A stretch of 7,612 bases of DNA from Actinomycetota bacterium (GTDB taxonomy: Bacteria > Zhuqueibacterota > Zhuqueibacteria > Residuimicrobiales > Krinioviventaceae): NCBI GenBank assembly GCA_011682565.1, contig JAACEJ010000146.1, positions 1 to 7,612 of the forward strand. Reading direction: 5' to 3'. The notes below the pieces were generated by a model. It did no database searches. It was not told where the DNA came from and saw nothing but the letters and a program-made list of their open reading frames with translations. Each line of letters starts with the position of its first letter. Position 1 is the stretch's first letter. Position numbers and translations under genes: made by a program. Positions 1 to 5,799 of this stretch are shown piece by piece.

Positions 1-2
1 AT

Positions 3-413
3 GATTTTACACCATTCATCCGCCAGATTCAAAGCGATTTGGGCATCCACGTCTTCCTGAATGATTGGTGGAAGACAGCTCTCGATCGTTATGAAGAAAT
101 TTTTGAAAAAAAGGATGATCATTCCGGCGAATTTGAAACATCAATTGCCTTGGCTCTTTTTCCGGATTTGGTGGAACTGGAGAATGCCGGTGATGGACTG
201 ACAAGGCCATTCAGATTTGAAGCGCTGCAAAAGGGCTGGGTAAAAACCAGCCGCAGGTTTGCGAATCTCAACGATCATTGTGCTGCCGGAAGTCCGACGA
301 ATGCTTCGGCGGAAAAGGGAAAGAAATATCTGGAAATCGTGCTGGAACGCCTGAGCGACTTTCTGGTGGAACTGACGGAATCGCCGATTGATGAATTTTT
401 TCCACATGTTTAA
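3..413 (+). CDS. Creatininase-family amidohydrolase, C-terminal part (5' end outside window)
   Basis: The frame is open from the left edge (first full codon at 3) to TAA at 411-413, giving 136 residues. Creatininase-family proteins are usually about 230-270 residues, so roughly the C-terminal half is visible. Family signs are an H-S-G-E-F-E-T-S block at fragment residues 40-47 (nt 120-143), followed by a 'LALFPDLVELE' stretch, a 'GWVKTSRRF' stretch and a 'GSPTNASAEKG' block (the family's G-D/S-P-x-x-A-x-x-E-K-G motif), then a C-terminal amphipathic helix. The family consists of metal-dependent cytoplasmic hydrolases acting on cyclic amides or related C-N bonds, such as creatinine or formamide intermediates; the substrate here is unknown. 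An internal ATG at 39 is not the start, because clear coding sequence continues to its left. The gene converges on the lactonase gene across the 509-663 repeat. Confidence 0.82.
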   Translation, partial: DFTPFIRQIQSDLGIHVFLNDWWKTALDRYEEIFEKKDDHSGEFETSIALALFPDLVELENAGDGLTRPFRFEALQKGWVKTSRRFANLNDHCAAGSPTNASAEKGKKYLEIVLERLSDFLVELTESPIDEFFPHV

Positions 414-508
414 TTTTGCCGCACCGCTATATGTAAAAATTATTAATACCTTTTTACGCGGCGACACGGATCAAGCTCGCGTGCTTTAGTTGCTATCCAT
501 AAATGACA

Positions 509-663
509 AACTCGTAAAAAGTCGAAAAGCATGTCATCGCGAGGAGCGGAACGTGAGTTTACCCCGAATTATCGGGGAAGCGATCTTTATAAAACAGCAC
601 GTTAGTCGACATCCAGATTGCTTCGCTTCGCTCGCAATGACACTTTAGGACTTTTTGCGAGTT
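509..663. repeat. 155-bp imperfect inverted-repeat element (REP/MITE-like) between converging genes
   Basis: The ends are near-perfect inverted repeats: aactcgtaaaaagtc at 509-523 and gactttttgcgagtt at 649-663, with 14 of 15 positions matching. Inside them the arms continue as inverted copies of a 'GTCATTGCGAG..AGCG..GAAGCAATCT'-type unit: 533-586 on the left and 615-641 on the right, read as reverse complement. The left copy is interrupted by a perfect 6-bp hairpin at 562-577. Units of this kind occur as dispersed intergenic palindromes in many bacterial genomes. There is no coding capacity or transposase, so any movement would need an enzyme in trans. The right end overlaps the TAA stop of the lactonase gene at 662-664. 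It could also fold as a bidirectional terminator or RNA-stabilising hairpin for the two converging genes; that role is inference. Confidence 0.75.
562..577. repeat. Short perfect hairpin inside the inverted-repeat element
   Basis: CCCCGA at 562-567 pairs perfectly with TCGGGG at 572-577 across a 4-nt ATTA loop. It sits within the left arm of the larger inverted repeat and has no matching copy in the right arm, so it accounts for part of the length difference between the arms. No T-run follows on either strand, so alone it is not a standard intrinsic terminator. Confidence 0.6.
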
Positions 664-1831
664 ACTCTTTCATGACTGGAATTAACTTCAAACACACCGG
701 CATCGATATTTTTGCCTGATGACCCGTTGGCGTCAGTTCTCCGCTTTTTTGATCAATCCAAAATGTAACCACATTATTAGATTTTTTATTGGCAGCGAGG
801 AGAATGGTTCCGCCCGGATCGATGGCAAAATTTCGCGGCCAATCGCCCTGCACGGGCTCGCATTCGATGAGAGATAATTTTTCTGACTTTTCGCCAAAAG
901 AAAAAACGGCAATGCTGTTGTGGCCGCGATTGGATCCGTAAACAAACTTACCGTCCGGGGATGTGTGAATGTCTGCACAATAACTCTCTCCCGTCCATCC
1001 TGCCGGCAATGTGCTCACGGTTTCAATTTTCGTCAATGCGCCGTTGGTGGAATCGTATTTCATCGATGTGATCGTTGACGCAAGTTCACTGATGACAAAA
1101 GCGAACTTGCCGCTGGGATGAAAAGTGAAATGGCGCGGCCCCGAGCCGGGCGCTGTTTTAAAAAACGGGGGATCGTTTGGCAAAAGCTTTCCATTCACTA
1201 AATCCAGTTTATAAATCATGATTTTATCCATCCCCAAATCAGGCACAAAAGCAAAACGGTTGTCCGGCGAAACCCAGATCGAATGGGGATGCGGTTCCTT
1301 TTGCCGGTCGGGATTGACGCTCGATCCGTGATGTTTTATCACATCCGTTGCAGACCCCAGGCTGCCGTCCTCCATTATCGGCAGAATGGAAACCGTACCG
1401 CCCGTGTAATTTGCCGCCAGAACCCATTTGCCGGAATGATCGACCGAAACGTGGCAAGGCCCTGCTCCTTCGGACGATTGTTTGTTGAGGAAAATCAATT
1501 CGCCGGTTTGTGGGGAAATTCGATAAGCAAAGATATCCCCGCTCTGCGAACGAACCTGGCTGACGGAATAAAGATAATTTCCGCCGGGACGAATGGCCAG
1601 GAATGAGGGATTTTCTATGCCTGTGGTTTTGGAAAAATAGGTTAGTTCGCCGTTTGCCGTATTCAGGCGGTAGAGATAAATTCCTTCACTTTCGCCGTTT
1701 GTATACGTGCCGACGTAGACCAGGAAATCTTGCGCCATATTTTTTGTTTTGTTGTTCGACGTACATCCTGCGATTATGATTCCTGTTAGCAGTACAATCA
1801 AAGTCATTCCGAAATATGATTGATGGGTCAT
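662..1831 (-). CDS. Lactonase-family beta-propeller lipoprotein (6-phosphogluconolactonase-like)
   Basis: A 389-residue member of the seven-bladed propeller lactonase family (Pgl/YbhE type). Family blocks in order are 'VYVGTYT' near residue 37, 'GPCHVSVD' at 123-130, 'AANYTGG' at 138-144, 'PHPHS' at 179-183, 'DLGMD' at 197-201 and 'GPRH' at 230-233, then 'SPDGKFVYGSNRGHNSI' and 'PRNFAIDPGG' further on. The N-terminus is a lipoprotein signal: a hydrophobic run ending in I-A-G-C with Cys23 as the lipidation site and Ser at +2, which favours the outer membrane. The ATG at 1831 is preferred because GGAG (1843-1840) lies 8 nt upstream; the ATG two codons earlier would have only 2 nt spacing, and the longer frame to 1879 has no ribosome site. 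Known relatives hydrolyse 6-phosphogluconolactone in the cytoplasm. An exported lipoprotein more likely acts on a non-phosphorylated sugar lactone or plays a binding role; that is inference. Confidence 0.88.
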   Translation of the reverse strand: MTHQSYFGMTLIVLLTGIIIAGCTSNNKTKNMAQDFLVYVGTYTNGESEGIYLYRLNTANGELTYFSKTTGIENPSFLAIRPGGNYLYSVSQVRSQSGDIFAYRISPQTGELIFLNKQSSEGAGPCHVSVDHSGKWVLAANYTGGTVSILPIMEDGSLGSATDVIKHHGSSVNPDRQKEPHPHSIWVSPDNRFAFVPDLGMDKIMIYKLDLVNGKLLPNDPPFFKTAPGSGPRHFTFHPSGKFAFVISELASTITSMKYDSTNGALTKIETVSTLPAGWTGESYCADIHTSPDGKFVYGSNRGHNSIAVFSFGEKSEKLSLIECEPVQGDWPRNFAIDPGGTILLAANKKSNNVVTFWIDQKSGELTPTGHQAKISMPVCLKLIPVMKE

Positions 1832-1839
1832 TGTCATTT

Positions 1840-1843
1840 CTCC
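1840..1843 (-). promoter_or_regulatory. Shine-Dalgarno fixing the lactonase start
   Basis: GGAG on the minus strand, 8 nt before the ATG at 1831-1829. Of the nearby in-frame ATG codons it is correctly spaced only for this one. Confidence 0.65.
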
Positions 1844-1859
1844 GGATTTTGAATATGGT

Positions 1860-2054
1860 TTAGTCGCGCAAAAGGACAAATTTAGATGGTTGAATTTCCG
1901 GGACGATCAACTTGCCCACCAATTTGGATATTTTTCCATTCCTTCCGGAAAATCTTGCATCGAAAGGATTTACTTGATTCTCCGTGAGAATGGTAGCGCT
2001 GTATTCAGGGTCAAATTTTATAGCTTTCAGGCAGCAGCTATACTTGCTATTCCT
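1860..2054 (-). pseudogene. Startless open frame, possible C-terminal remnant of a lost gene
   Basis: The minus strand holds 64 open codons between a TAA (2057-2055) and a TAA (1862-1860), with no usable start codon near the beginning. The predicted peptide looks protein-like rather than random: '...FDPEYSATILTENQVNP' then 'FDARFSGRNGKIS' and a final 'LIVPEIQPSKFVLLRD'. A proline-containing end of the form '-P-x-S-F-V-L-L-' resembles the closing strand of C-terminal beta domains in many glycoside hydrolases, but I cannot name the family. It ends 28 nt before the lactonase ATG and begins at the end of the GNAT remnant in a different frame. It is most simply the tail of a gene whose 5' part was lost. 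A chance open frame of this length is possible. Confidence 0.35.
2019..2042. repeat. 7-bp inverted repeat downstream of the GNAT remnant
   Basis: TATAGCT at 2019-2025 and AGCTATA at 2036-2042 form a perfect 7-bp stem with a 10-nt loop, just past the GNAT stop at 2047. On the transcribed minus strand the stem is followed by A-rich, not T-rich, sequence, so it is not a good intrinsic terminator. It lies within the startless open frame and may be chance. Confidence 0.3.
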
Positions 2055-2382
2055 TTATCTTTTGTTTCTTCAGAAAATCCAAAACGGTCTTGCTGTCGTT
2101 GGCTGCATCGACATTTGTATCTTTGTAAATGATTGTTGCCAACTTGTGCAGCGCATCTACTGATATACGAAAAGTCGTCCATTCATCCATGGGAAGGGCA
2201 CCGAGAGATTTGTAAAAACGGATCGCAGGCTCGTTCCAGTTCAGTACAGACCATTCAAATCGGCCGCAGTCGCGTTCGACGGCAATTTTGGCCAGGTGTG
2301 CGAGCATGGCTCTTCCAATGCCTTTCCCCCTCATTTCAGGTTTGCGGTCAGCAGAATGATAAAGGAACACTAGAGCATCCAC
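2047..2382 (-). pseudogene. GNAT-family N-acetyltransferase, 5'-truncated remnant
   Basis: The readable part carries the acetyl-CoA binding signature R-G-K-G-I-G-R-A (residues 18-25), then 'LAHLAKIAVERDCGRFEW', 'VLNWNEPAIRFYKSLGA' and 'DEWTTFRI', the motif A/B region of a GNAT acetyltransferase of the SSAT-like/diamine type. Such enzymes are about 150-170 residues with some 80-90 before the R-G-x-G-x-G/A motif. Only 17 precede it here, and the first of these overlap the end of the upstream oxidoreductase gene. The open frame can begin only at a GTG (2382-2380) inside that gene, with no convincing ribosome site. Strands beta1 to beta3 and most of beta4 of the fold are missing, so activity is unlikely. 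The C-terminal tail after 'DEWTTFRI' (about 40 residues, Lys-rich end) is intact to TAG at 2049-2047. Confidence 0.72.
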
Positions 2383-3800
2383 CCGCCATAATAATGCCGT
2401 TTTATATACTGATTTGCCTCTTCAACATTGGTCACTTTCATGTTCGCCGCATCATAGTAGAGCCGTTGGTTTGGATAGCGCATGGCCACATTACCCAACA
2501 AAACCACTTCTGTCAGCGGCCCGGAAACATCAAAGTTGGAGCTCGGTTTATCTCCGCCAAGAATACCGTCCACCCATTCGCGATAAATGCCTTGGGTTCG
2601 CTTGAGAGTTTTGGGAGGGCGTTTGAACTTTTTCATGGCTGATTCCGGAATAAGCCTGGGATTGGCGCCGTAGGTGCCGCACATAATCGTTCCCTTTTTA
2701 CCGATGAGCAAAACACCGCCACCGCTGTCACCCATCATGCGGCCCTGCTCCAATTCTTTTGGCCGAAACGGCATCAACCCGCCGTCGTACCATGTCATTT
2801 CAACTGCGGGTCTGCTGCCGCGTTTTGCAAATTCGTATCGAATCATGGATGCAACCGGATATGTATCTTTTTTGTAAGGTGTATTCATCACCGCTTCGAC
2901 CGCAACAGGGTTATGCAGATCGAGCGCCCAAACCGGTGTATCCATTATGTGGCATCCCATATCGCCGAGAGCGCCGCTGCCGAAATCCCAAAATCCTCTC
3001 CAGCGAAACGGCAAATAGATAGGATGGTACGGTCGGTCTCTGGCCGGGCCGAGCCATAAATCCCAGTTTAAAGCACGGGGAACCGACGGTGTTTCCTTCG
3101 GGACATCAATTCCCTGGGGCCAGCGTCCGCCGGGTCGATCTGTCCAGCAGTGTACTTCGGTAACATCTCCAATTGCACCGGCATGAATCCATTCGTAAAT
3201 GAGCTTGTTGCCCTCCATCGCATGTCCCTGGTTGCCCATTTGCGTTATAACGCCAAGTTTTCTTGCCGCCAATTTCAGTTGCCTGGCTTCCCAAATATCA
3301 TGGGTTAGTGGTTTTTGGCAGTAAACATGTTTGCCCTTTTTCATTACTGCCATGGCTGCCAAAGCATGTAAATTATCCGTCGTCTCTACAGTCACTGCAT
3401 CAATGCCCTTTTCAACCTCCAGCATTTCGCGAAAGTCTTCGTAGGCTTGCACACCCTTGAAGGATTCCATACCTTTTTGTTTTGCATAGTATTCTTCAAT
3501 TTGGTGTTTAACCGGAATGCGGCCTGAGAATCCTTTAAAATAGAATTCGCTATAGTCGTATTCTCGCATTGGATCCGCGACGGCGATGTACTGAAGTTCC
3601 GGGAATTTAATCAGGTTATCCTTGTCTGTTCGGCCCTGGCCACCGGTGCCGATAATGGCAACGTTGATTTTGTCGCTCGGAGCGATATTCCCTTTTCCAC
3701 CCAATACGAATCGTGGAACAATTGTAAAAGCCGCTGTTGTAGCGGATGTAACTTTTAAAAAGTCGCGTCTGGTTCTTTTGTTGTTTTGGAGTTCATTCAT
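2370..3800 (-). CDS. Tat-exported Gfo/Idh/MocA family oxidoreductase
   Basis: A 476-residue NAD(P)-dependent sugar-type dehydrogenase. Residues 8-35 are a twin-arginine leader (T-R-R-D-F-L-K, arginines 11-12) followed by a short hydrophobic run, so it is predicted to fold with cofactor and then cross to the periplasm or become membrane-tethered. The Rossmann fold starts at 'INVAIIGTGGQGR' (glycines 51, 53, 54 and 56). The family's E-K-P catalytic block appears as Q-K-P at 162-164 in 'HVYCQKP', with the lysine kept. The C-terminal domain has 'GSGALGDMGCHIMD', the usual loop carrying the substrate-side histidine, and ends in the subgroup-typical 'VTNVEEANQYI...GGW'. The start is fixed by GGAGG (3813-3809) 8 nt before ATG. 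It follows the second oxidoreductase by 71 nt and is probably in the same transcript. Tat-exported members have been linked to oxidation of glycosides to keto-sugars or to N-acetylgalactosaminidase-type NAD chemistry; the substrate is unknown. Confidence 0.92.
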   Translation of the reverse strand: MNELQNNKRTRRDFLKVTSATTAAFTIVPRFVLGGKGNIAPSDKINVAIIGTGGQGRTDKDNLIKFPELQYIAVADPMREYDYSEFYFKGFSGRIPVKHQIEEYYAKQKGMESFKGVQAYEDFREMLEVEKGIDAVTVETTDNLHALAAMAVMKKGKHVYCQKPLTHDIWEARQLKLAARKLGVITQMGNQGHAMEGNKLIYEWIHAGAIGDVTEVHCWTDRPGGRWPQGIDVPKETPSVPRALNWDLWLGPARDRPYHPIYLPFRWRGFWDFGSGALGDMGCHIMDTPVWALDLHNPVAVEAVMNTPYKKDTYPVASMIRYEFAKRGSRPAVEMTWYDGGLMPFRPKELEQGRMMGDSGGGVLLIGKKGTIMCGTYGANPRLIPESAMKKFKRPPKTLKRTQGIYREWVDGILGGDKPSSNFDVSGPLTEVVLLGNVAMRYPNQRLYYDAANMKVTNVEEANQYIKRHYYGGWML

Positions 3801-3871
3801 AATTTTTTCCTCCGATGAAATATTTTCTTACCATTAGACATGCGTTAGATACTTTTTTTTCTCGCGCCTGC

Positions 3872-4882
3872 TTACAGAAAAACAGCTTTCCCTTCCTTCA
3901 TCGACTGAACCTCTGCGTTTGCAATTTCAATGCTCTGTCTTGCGCTGTCCATAGTCATTTTTTCGGGGTGCTTTCCGGTTTCAAGACAATCGATAAAATA
4001 TTCATATTCGTGCATATAACCATCCCCTGTAGGAATTGCAAGCGGTTCCGGTTTATCGACGCCCCGGCGTGTGAGTGTGAGGGCGGGTGAAGCGTTGCTG
4101 TCGTATTCCAGTTTTCCTTTTTCAAAAATCGCGGTAAAAGCCATTTTAAAACCGGTGGGATAGGCCCAGCTTCCTTCCGCAAAACACATCGGCCCGTCGG
4201 CAAAAGTGTACTGTGTCATAACGGCTTCATTGCCACCGCTTGCCCCGGTGAACCCCTGAGAAAAAACGGAAACGGGGCGACCGAAAAGATAATTAATGAA
4301 ATCCAAATCGTGCACATGCAGATCAAAAACGCAGCCTCCGCTTTTGGTGGAATCCGCAAACCAGCTTTTGGGGCCGGCCCAAAATGGTGATGCACTGACG
4401 CGGCGGAAAATAAAAGAGAGGGGTATTCCCAGTTCTCCGGAATCTTTGAACTTTTTGAGGATTTCATATTCCGGCCAAAAACGAATGCATTGTGCGATGA
4501 ACAGCCGCTTTTGGTTGCGCCCGGCTGCCTCGATCATCGCGTCGCAGTCTTCCAGCGAGAGCGCCATGGGTTTTTCACAGATAACATGCTTTCCGGCTTC
4601 CAGCGCCTGCGTTACAAAACGACGGTGCAGGTGTGTGGGCAGGCAGATGCTGACACAATCCACCTCGGTTGCGGCAAGCATTTCCTCAATAGATGTGAAT
4701 GTCGGCACGCCATTAAGCAAATCTTCTTGCGGCGTCTCTCCAATATTTCCCTGGGTGACGGATTTTAATTTTGTCGGATCATTTTCTACCAGTGCGGCGA
4801 CGTGGGCGCGCGGATTTTTTTTCAATATTGAGAGATGAGTCGCTCCCATCATACCGTATCCAACAACAGCAAAATTGATCAT
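3872..4882 (-). CDS. Cytoplasmic Gfo/Idh/MocA family oxidoreductase
   Basis: A 336-residue NAD(P)-dependent oxidoreductase of normal family length with no export signal. The Rossmann motif is at the very N-terminus ('FAVVGYGMMG', glycines 8, 10 and 13). An acidic residue after the second strand ('LVEND', Glu33) suggests NAD rather than NADP. 'CLPTHLH' at 80-86 and the canonical E-K-P at 103-105 follow; Lys104 is the expected catalytic lysine. The C-terminal domain holds 'GGCVFDLHVHDLD' (182-194), which supplies the substrate-pocket Asp/His pair. Substrates in this family include myo-inositol, glucose, xylose and keto-sugars; nothing visible picks one. The ATG at 4882 has GGAG (4891-4888) 5 nt upstream and starts directly before the first beta strand, so the longer frame reaching 4945 is rejected. 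It lies 26 nt after the small membrane protein and 71 nt before the Tat-exported paralogue, consistent with an operon. Confidence 0.93.
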   Translation of the reverse strand: MINFAVVGYGMMGATHLSILKKNPRAHVAALVENDPTKLKSVTQGNIGETPQEDLLNGVPTFTSIEEMLAATEVDCVSICLPTHLHRRFVTQALEAGKHVICEKPMALSLEDCDAMIEAAGRNQKRLFIAQCIRFWPEYEILKKFKDSGELGIPLSFIFRRVSASPFWAGPKSWFADSTKSGGCVFDLHVHDLDFINYLFGRPVSVFSQGFTGASGGNEAVMTQYTFADGPMCFAEGSWAYPTGFKMAFTAIFEKGKLEYDSNASPALTLTRRGVDKPEPLAIPTGDGYMHEYEYFIDCLETGKHPEKMTMDSARQSIEIANAEVQSMKEGKAVFL

Positions 4883-4887
4883 TTTTT

Positions 4888-4891
4888 CTCC
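4888..4891 (-). promoter_or_regulatory. Shine-Dalgarno fixing the cytoplasmic oxidoreductase start
   Basis: GGAG on the minus strand, 5 nt before ATG 4882-4880, within AGGAGAAAAA. It sets the protein start at the first residue before the Rossmann strand. Confidence 0.65.
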
Positions 4892-4908
4892 TGATTTTAA
4901 AATTAATA

Positions 4909-5181
4909 TTACAGACCGAACACACTTAAAAGTCCTATTTTCCAAAGTACAAAAAAGATGATGACAATAAGAAGTATGGAGACAATTCCGAGGATCGTCC
5001 GCACAACGATTAATGCCAGGCTGGCGACGAAAACAATGGCGGTGCCTCCCATCAATGCCGATTTGATCTGACCGGCGTCTCCTAAACGCATGAAAACGGG
5101 GTCCAGTTTATTCCCCAGGGAAGCTATAGCAGCAAAGATAACAAACGCCAGAAACGCGAGTTTGAACAGAAACGAACGCAT
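4909..5181 (-). CDS. Small integral membrane protein, three predicted helices
   Basis: A 90-residue, strongly hydrophobic protein. Predicted membrane segments are about residues 4-23, 41-60 and 62-80. Between the first two is a short polar loop with 'NKLDPVFMRLGDAGQIK'; the second and third are separated by a single Arg-Thr turn. No cysteine, metal motif or known family signature is visible, and I do not recognise it. The start at 5181 is chosen because GGAG (5191-5188) lies 6 nt upstream. The ATG four codons earlier (5193) has no ribosome site, and that GGAG is inside its second codon. It is the first gene of the minus-strand block and ends 26 nt before the cytoplasmic oxidoreductase, so cotranscription is likely. 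A link to that pathway is only positional. Confidence 0.6.
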   Translation of the reverse strand: MRSFLFKLAFLAFVIFAAIASLGNKLDPVFMRLGDAGQIKSALMGGTAIVFVASLALIVVRTILGIVSILLIVIIFFVLWKIGLLSVFGL

Positions 5182-5391
5182 GATAAACTCCATTTAGATT
5201 TTGACTTGGAGGTAAACCAGAACTTTAATATTTAACAGTACGAAAATCAAAAGCGGAATGCAATAAAAAAAATTACTGCAAAATTAATTTTCAAACGCAT
5301 TGCTGAACAAAAGTCCTTGACAAAGGAATTGCTTCTCATTACATTTGCGCTGTTATTAAAATCAAGTGTTACAGTATAAAGAGGTAATGTG
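5182..5391. promoter_or_regulatory. Divergent intergenic region serving both transcription units
   Basis: About 210 nt of A+T-rich sequence lie between the starts of the minus-strand block and the plus-strand set, so both promoters should be here. The plus-strand one is listed separately. I found no convincing sigma70-type pair for the minus strand: a TTGCAT with a weak TACTGT 17 nt on is the nearest. A perfect 12-bp palindrome, AAAATTAATTTT, lies at 5280-5291, about 25 nt upstream of the plus-strand -35 box. It has low information content, so an operator role is only a possibility. No small gene or structured RNA is evident. Confidence 0.5.
5317..5345 (+). promoter_or_regulatory. Candidate sigma70-type promoter for the ccmE-like gene
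   Basis: TTGACA at 5317-5322 (perfect -35) is followed after exactly 17 nt by TACATT at 5340-5345 (4 of 6 with TATAAT). Transcription would start near 5352, leaving a leader of about 40 nt before the ATG at 5392. The spacing is ideal, but the -10 box is imperfect and the host's sigma preference is unknown. Confidence 0.5.
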
Positions 5392-5799
5392 ATGAAACCG
5401 AAGATTATTATTGGAGTAACAATCATTGTCGGCGCTTTGATCTATCTGATTGCCGGCGGGTTTAAAAGCAACGCGGTCTATTACTTAACTGTACCCGAAT
5501 TGTGTGCAAAGGAACATTTGCCGGTAGGAGAAGGGCTGAGAATCAGCGGCTATGTTGTTCCTGAAACGATCGACTGGAATTCGCAAAATATCCAATTGAA
5601 CTTTGCCATGGCCGAGGGGCCGGATACTTTGCGGGTAAAGTATAACGGAATTATGCCGGATCAACTTGCGGATGCCCAACAAGTTGTGGCTGAAGGAACG
5701 CTCGACAGCACCGGCGTTTTGCACGCGACAAAACTACTTCTTAAATGCCCATCCAAGTATGAGGCAAAGGGGCAGGGTACTTATGACAGGGGATATTGA
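5392..5799 (+). CDS. ccmE: CcmE-type cytochrome c maturation heme chaperone, C-x-x-x-Y variant
   Basis: A 135-residue protein with one N-terminal membrane anchor (about residues 4-22) and an OB-fold domain outside the membrane. CcmE signs are 'LRISGYVV' (49-56), the strongly conserved 'LRVKYNGIMPDQL' (80-92), 'QQVVAEGTLDSTG' (96-108) and 'LLLKCPSKYE' (115-124). In E. coli the heme is held covalently by His in an H-x-x-x-Y motif. Here the site is Cys119-x-x-x-Tyr123, the form known from Desulfovibrio-type and archaeal CcmE. The protein carries heme from CcmC to the CcmF ligase. No ccmA, B, C, F, G or H is in the window, and the next gene is an SGNH hydrolase, which is an unusual setting. The ATG at 5392 has GAGG (5381-5384) 7 nt upstream; GTG at 5389 is an alternative. 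The gene ends in a 4-nt overlap with the next. Confidence 0.85.
   Translation: MKPKIIIGVTIIVGALIYLIAGGFKSNAVYYLTVPELCAKEHLPVGEGLRISGYVVPETIDWNSQNIQLNFAMAEGPDTLRVKYNGIMPDQLADAQQVVAEGTLDSTGVLHATKLLLKCPSKYEAKGQGTYDRGY

Noticed and set aside
509..663. CRISPR array or a complete insertion sequence at the repetitive intergenic region
   Set aside because: There is only one inverted pair, with no regularly spaced direct repeats, and no coding capacity for a transposase.
1832..1879. Longer lactonase start at 1879, adding 16 residues
   Set aside because: It would put a polar stretch before the lipoprotein signal, and the only good Shine-Dalgarno is at 1843-1840, spaced for the ATG at 1831.
2019..2042. 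TATAGCT/AGCTATA stem as a transcription terminator
   Set aside because: The stem is A+T-rich and no T-run follows on either strand, so it does not qualify as an intrinsic terminator.
1890..2132. 80-codon plus-strand open frame between the lactonase and GNAT remnant
   Set aside because: It has no ribosome site and no recognisable composition, and it opposes the more protein-like minus-strand frame and the GNAT tail.
4296..4838. 180-codon plus-strand open frame opposite the cytoplasmic oxidoreductase
   Set aside because: The Rossmann and E-K-P motifs are on the other strand; this frame has Ser/Arg-rich low-quality sequence and no ribosome site.
4883..4945. Longer start for the cytoplasmic oxidoreductase, adding 21 residues
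   Set aside because: The extra residues do not belong to the Rossmann fold, overlap the end of the preceding gene and lack a ribosome site; the ATG at 4882 has a clear GGAG.
5280..5291. AAAATTAATTTT palindrome as a regulator binding site
   Set aside because: The palindrome is perfect but of low complexity in an A+T-rich region, with no second copy seen and no regulator gene in the window.
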